A DNA stretch of 35,702 bases from Bog-159 sp049511415 (GTDB lineage: Bacteria > Acidobacteriota > Terriglobia > Bryobacterales > Bryobacteraceae). Position 1 is the stretch's first letter, and each line of letters begins with the position of its first letter. Position numbers and translations under genes: made by a program. The stretch spans positions 1 through 35,702 of the forward strand of contig JBEKYC010000073.1 of NCBI GenBank assembly GCA_049511415.1. Reading direction: 5' to 3'. The notes under the pieces are model-generated. The model was not told the DNA's origin, ran no database searches, and saw nothing but the letters and a program-made list of their open reading frames with translations. Shown piece by piece: positions 32,768-35,702 of the stretch.

Positions 32768-33582
32768 GGAGAGACGCGGGGACGCGGAGACGCGGAGACA
32801 CGGCGATCCGGGGATTTTTGGTGCTGATTGTGTGTGGCTGTTTGTGGGCCTCGGATTCTTATCGCTTGCAGATCGAGGAATGGCGGCGGCAGCGGGAAGC
32901 GGCGCTTACGGCGGACGACGGATGGCTTACGGTCACCGACCTGGCGTGGCTTAAGGAAGGCGCGAACAACGTCCACGGCACGGTTTTCGAATTGCACGCG
33001 GGCAAGGTGATGGCGCGCGTCGATGGGAATAGCCGCGAGTTACGCGTCGATAGCGACGGGCGGCCGGATGCGGTGACTTCGGGCAGCCTGACGATGTTCG
33101 TGATCGCGCGCGGGGGCAAGTTCGGCGTGCGGGTGAAAGACCGGAACAGTCCGCTGCGCAAGGAGTTCACCGGTTTGCATTATTATCCGGTGGACGCGGC
33201 GTACCGGGTGACCGGGCACATGGTGGCGAATGCGCGGAAGATTCCGATTCTGAATATTCTGGGGCAAGTGGAAGATACACAGAGTCCGGGATATGTGGAA
33301 TTTGAGTTACACGGACAGAAGCTGCGGCTGACTCCGGTGCAGGAGTCGCCGGACCAGTTATTCTTCATTTTCCGGGATCTGACTGCCGGGCATGAGACTT
33401 ACGGCAGCGGGCGGTTTCTGGATACTCCGCTGGCTAAGGACGGGTTCGTTGAGTTAGATTTCAACAGGGCTTACAATCCGCCCTGCGCATTCACGGCTTA
33501 TGCAACTTGCCCGCTGCCGCCCAAGGAAAACAGGCTGGATGTGCGGATTGCGGCGGGCGAGCTGAAGTACGGGTCGCACTGA
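32764..33582 (+). CDS. DUF1684 family secreted protein or lipoprotein
   Basis: From GTG 32764 the protein has 272 residues. The first 15 codons lie in an 8-bp repeat and are Arg-rich, so TTG 32818 or GTG 32821 could be the true start. A hydrophobic stretch FLVLIVCGCLWAS follows and could be a signal peptide, possibly with a lipobox Cys. The DUF1684 domain has YRLQIEEWRRQREAAL, DDGWLTVTDLAWLKEGANNV, GLHYYPVDAAYRV, FIFRDLTAGHETYGSGRFLD and DFNRAYNPPCAFTAYATCPL. The final motif with two Cys, followed by PPKENRLDVRIAAGE, is highly conserved in the family. Function unknown. It is the last gene of the rpmI operon-like block. Confidence 0.85.
   Translation: MRRDAGTRRRGDTAIRGFLVLIVCGCLWASDSYRLQIEEWRRQREAALTADDGWLTVTDLAWLKEGANNVHGTVFELHAGKVMARVDGNSRELRVDSDGRPDAVTSGSLTMFVIARGGKFGVRVKDRNSPLRKEFTGLHYYPVDAAYRVTGHMVANARKIPILNILGQVEDTQSPGYVEFELHGQKLRLTPVQESPDQLFFIFRDLTAGHETYGSGRFLDTPLAKDGFVELDFNRAYNPPCAFTAYATCPLPPKENRLDVRIAAGELKYGSH
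32773..32804. repeat. Four 8-bp GACGCGGA units
   Basis: GACGCGGG, GACGCGGA, GACGCGGA and GACACGGC follow one another without gaps at the zapA/DUF1684 junction. The 8-base period is not a multiple of three, which argues that the repeat was inserted in or near the gene start rather than selected as protein. Confidence 0.6.
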
Positions 33583-33592
33583 CCGCGGGGAT

Positions 33593-33620
33593 GGCAGACC
33601 ACGGAAAACGATGGTCTGCC
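33593..33620. terminator. Intergenic hairpin between convergent genes
   Basis: GGCAGACCA (33593-33601) pairs perfectly with TGGTCTGCC (33612-33620) around a 10-base loop. It is centred in the 45-base gap between the DUF1684 and DUF2950 stops and reads equally on both strands, so a bidirectional terminator is likely. The wording GGCAGACC...GGTCTGCC also resembles a dispersed intergenic element of related genomes. Confidence 0.6.
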
Positions 33621-33627
33621 CCACGGG

Positions 33628-34521
33628 TCACTGTTTGACTCGTTTCCAGGTGGGATCGGGATCGTATTCCGTAATTGCGGCGGCCAGCGGCGCGGTGTGC
33701 GGCCCCAGATTCTTCTCGTAGATGCGGCCCTGCTGGTTGATGATGAACGTCATGACTCCCGAGCTGCCCCACTTATCGGGATAGGCGATCAACGCATAGC
33801 CAGCGATCATATTGCCATTGATGATGTAACTGAACCGGCCACCCGGTGCGTGAGGACCCTGGCGGGTCAGTATCTTGAAGTAATAGCCGTGATAGGGATG
33901 ATGGTGGCCGGCGGTGTAGCCTTCCGCGCGGGCCTGGGCCACCAGGGCGCCGAGGGGGCTGGGCGCGGATCCGGCGGGCGTATCCCAATACAATCCATCA
34001 CGTTTGCCGGGCGTGCTGACGAACTTCTGGGAGTAGACTGCCAGGCCGTCGTGGGCCGTTCCGGTGGCTTTGTTGTAGTATTCCCACTGCGCCAGCACAT
34101 AGGCGCGGCAGGTCATGATGGCGGAAAGCTCGTCCTCGCCAATGTGGCGGTTGAGGATCTCCTCCAATCCGGCCTTGGTATCGAAGCGCCACTGGTTTCC
34201 GTCGCGCACGATGGGGATGGGCGACGGCCAGTCGTTGTTACCCATCAGGAGCGTCAGCTTATCGTCACTTACTTTGTGCAGCTTATATGACGCGGCCAGA
34301 TTGGCGGCCAGCCGTTCGAGGGCGTTCTTGTCTTCGACTGGATCGCCGGTGAGGAGCTTGGCCCGATCCGGGCCAAAGATAGCGGTCAAGGCGGACTGAT
34401 CCCCCGCCTGCGCGGCGCGCGCCAGGGCCTTCACGGCCTCATCGGGCGAGGCGTAGTGCGACTGCGCAGCGCAGGCAGCGGTTACAAGGAGTCCGGTTAG
34501 CAGCAGCTTTATCCGAGTCAT
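33628..34521 (-). CDS. DUF2950 family secreted protein
   Basis: 297 residues with signal peptide MTRIKLLLTGLLVTAACAAQ. Family features: YASPDEAVKALARAAQAGDQ, IFGPDRAKLLTGDPVEDKN, WRFDTKAGLEEILNRHIGED, YVLAQWEYYNKATG, GLYWDTPAGSAPSPLGALVA, YHGYYFKILTRQGPHAPGG and a C-terminal GVMTFIINQQGRIYEKNLG. Function is unknown; export to the periplasm is predicted. Its ATG overlaps the stop of the DUF3300 gene (ATGA, 34518-34521). The two families often occur as neighbours, which suggests a joint role. Confidence 0.92.
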   Translation of the reverse strand: MTRIKLLLTGLLVTAACAAQSHYASPDEAVKALARAAQAGDQSALTAIFGPDRAKLLTGDPVEDKNALERLAANLAASYKLHKVSDDKLTLLMGNNDWPSPIPIVRDGNQWRFDTKAGLEEILNRHIGEDELSAIMTCRAYVLAQWEYYNKATGTAHDGLAVYSQKFVSTPGKRDGLYWDTPAGSAPSPLGALVAQARAEGYTAGHHHPYHGYYFKILTRQGPHAPGGRFSYIINGNMIAGYALIAYPDKWGSSGVMTFIINQQGRIYEKNLGPHTAPLAAAITEYDPDPTWKRVKQ

Positions 34522-35687
34522 TTGTGATGCCCTCCACCACCGCCGCCACCTGCGTGCCCGCCACCGCCGCCACCGCCTCCGCCAGCACGCGAACCAGCGC
34601 CGGACGATCTGGGCGCCGGCGCGGGCTTGGATGCGCGGCTACTCTGCCCGCGTTGGCTGGCCGCAGGGGCGGAAAAATTGCTGCGGCTCTCACTCAACCC
34701 GCTTTGGGGGCGCTCGGATTCGGGGGGAGGCGCCTGCGCGTGCTGCGCCGGCGCGGGCGGCGCGGATGCATGGCCGCGAAACGCGTCGAGGCGGCTGTCA
34801 CCGACATTCATATTGCGTTGGATGACCTTGTTCGTTACGGGCGGTTCGGGCGCCGCGTTCGTGCGCGCGGAACTATAAGACACATTCGGATGGACGCTAT
34901 TATAATGCGCCAGATTCGTACGGTTCACGGGCAGCGCCAGGACGCTCCGGTTGATGTTCACATTAAGGTTGGCGTTATTTACATAGACGTTGTTGACGTG
35001 AACATAGGGGCGGGCACGGGCGACCCAGCCGTTCATGATGGACCAGCCGTGATAGAAGAGACGGCGCTGACGCCAGTCGAAATCATAGATCAGCCATGAG
35101 CCGATGGGGAAAGCCGGCCCGAAGGAAATCACCGTGCCGCCATAGGCTCCCCCGGAACCGAAATATACGATGCTCGGGTCGTAGATGGGCACGTAGCAAT
35201 AGTTCGGCTGGGCGGGCCAGATATCGATGTAGCCATCGTTGGTGACAACCTGCTCCTGCGGCGTGGAGACCAGGTTACCGGCATCCTCAGCCTCTTTTCG
35301 CAGACGCTGAATGGATGCCATCACATCGTCGGACTGGTTGGCGTAGGCCTGACCGAGAGCGGTAGTCCAATCCAGGCGATCGGCCATCATGTAAAGGACC
35401 GTGGGATAGTGCGCGACGGCTTTGACACTGACGTCCCAGGGCTGGACGTCGATGGAATCGACGCTGGCGCCGGCACGCAGGAAGCGGGCGGCCTCATCGA
35501 TTTGATCGGGGAAAGTGGCGGCCGGCAGCACCTGAGCCAGCAGGGGGTCGGGATAGAGGGCGACGGGCGCCAGGAGATTATCCATCTCGTCGGGAGAGAA
35601 CGGCTGGTAGGCCGTGTCATCCTGCGACCAGACAGGCGCGCTCGCCAGAAATGAGAAAACAACGCAGACTGCCAGGGCCTTTGGCAT
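34518..35687 (-). CDS. DUF3300 family secreted protein with Gly/His-rich tail
   Basis: 389 residues; AAGGAG about nine bases before the ATG at 35687; signal peptide MPKALAVCVVFSFLASAPVW. The DUF3300 domain (about 30-220) has LLAPVALYPDPLLAQVLPAA, DVSVKAVAHYPTVLYMMADR, WTTALGQAYANQ, VSTPQEQVVTN and YVPIYDPSIVYFG. Residues 225-265 are rich in Asn/Val (VHVNNVYVNNANLNVNINRS). Then follow a Pro/Ala/Ser-rich linker and a tail of Gly runs ending GGGGHHK, common in this family. Located outside the cytoplasm; function unknown. First gene of a two-gene operon with DUF2950. Confidence 0.93.
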   Translation of the reverse strand: MPKALAVCVVFSFLASAPVWSQDDTAYQPFSPDEMDNLLAPVALYPDPLLAQVLPAATFPDQIDEAARFLRAGASVDSIDVQPWDVSVKAVAHYPTVLYMMADRLDWTTALGQAYANQSDDVMASIQRLRKEAEDAGNLVSTPQEQVVTNDGYIDIWPAQPNYCYVPIYDPSIVYFGSGGAYGGTVISFGPAFPIGSWLIYDFDWRQRRLFYHGWSIMNGWVARARPYVHVNNVYVNNANLNVNINRSVLALPVNRTNLAHYNSVHPNVSYSSARTNAAPEPPVTNKVIQRNMNVGDSRLDAFRGHASAPPAPAQHAQAPPPESERPQSGLSESRSNFSAPAASQRGQSSRASKPAPAPRSSGAGSRAGGGGGGGGGHAGGGGGGGHHK

Positions 35688-35702
35688 GGCTTGTTTCTCC
35701 TT

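Overview
The window looks like part of a chromosome from an acidobacterium of the Solibacter/Bryobacter type. Evidence seen in the translations: a von Willebrand-like protein of the Acidobacteria-specific family (14070-16289), a TIGR03437-type 'Solibacter C-terminal' protein (18534-19859), an orphan FtsX-type permease of the ADOP family (24133-26583), a GC-rich coding style, and many secreted beta-propeller, FG-GAP and DUF proteins. No ribosomal RNA is present, so the genus is an inference.

Left part (1-13.2 kb), accessory and decaying. A tRNA-Val gene (487-563) is followed by a lone 3' half of a second tRNA-Val (694-739) and a frameshifted tyrosine integrase (811-1729), which together look like the scar of an integrated element. 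After this come IS21-like terminal repeats, a secreted protein of unknown role, a stray FG-GAP repeat, and a TPR/TRAFs-binding-patatin protein (3931-6144). The patatin protein is preceded by a frameshifted relic of a nucleoside-deoxyribosyltransferase-like sensor domain. Next are a 5'-truncated GNAT, an intact membrane methyltransferase (7011-7688), a 3'-truncated cation transporter, a small zinc-ribbon-like protein, a chimera of a BNR-type propeller and a membrane protein, a heme-binding-like barrel protein (9945-11129) and a broken two-component-type propeller sensor (11250-13194). Most genes here are damaged; few are outside it.

Right part (13.5-35.7 kb), intact and dense. It starts with an initiator tRNA (13573-13649), a small cupin and the VWA-type protein. 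A minus-strand run of kdsA, a type IV pilin-like gene and a YmdB-like phosphodiesterase follows. Then come the TIGR03437 protein, an FG-GAP protein, two tandem copies of a 240-280 bp noncoding unit carrying helically phased TTGTGCA pairs, a PQQ-propeller membrane protein, a small membrane protein, the ADOP permease, a DUF5107/TPR protein and an aldo/keto reductase. The core block is rpmI-rplT-coiled coil-zapA-DUF1684: translation and division genes packed with 4-base overlaps, with no infC next to rpmI. The window ends with a DUF3300-DUF2950 pair.

Convergent gene pairs in the right part overlap at their stop codons, and two of those overlaps carry perfect hairpins. Several start codons sit 6-10 bases after a good -10 box without a Shine-Dalgarno sequence, which suggests leaderless mRNAs. 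The most unusual items are the decayed sensor-TPR-patatin gene and the repeated TTGTGCA unit.
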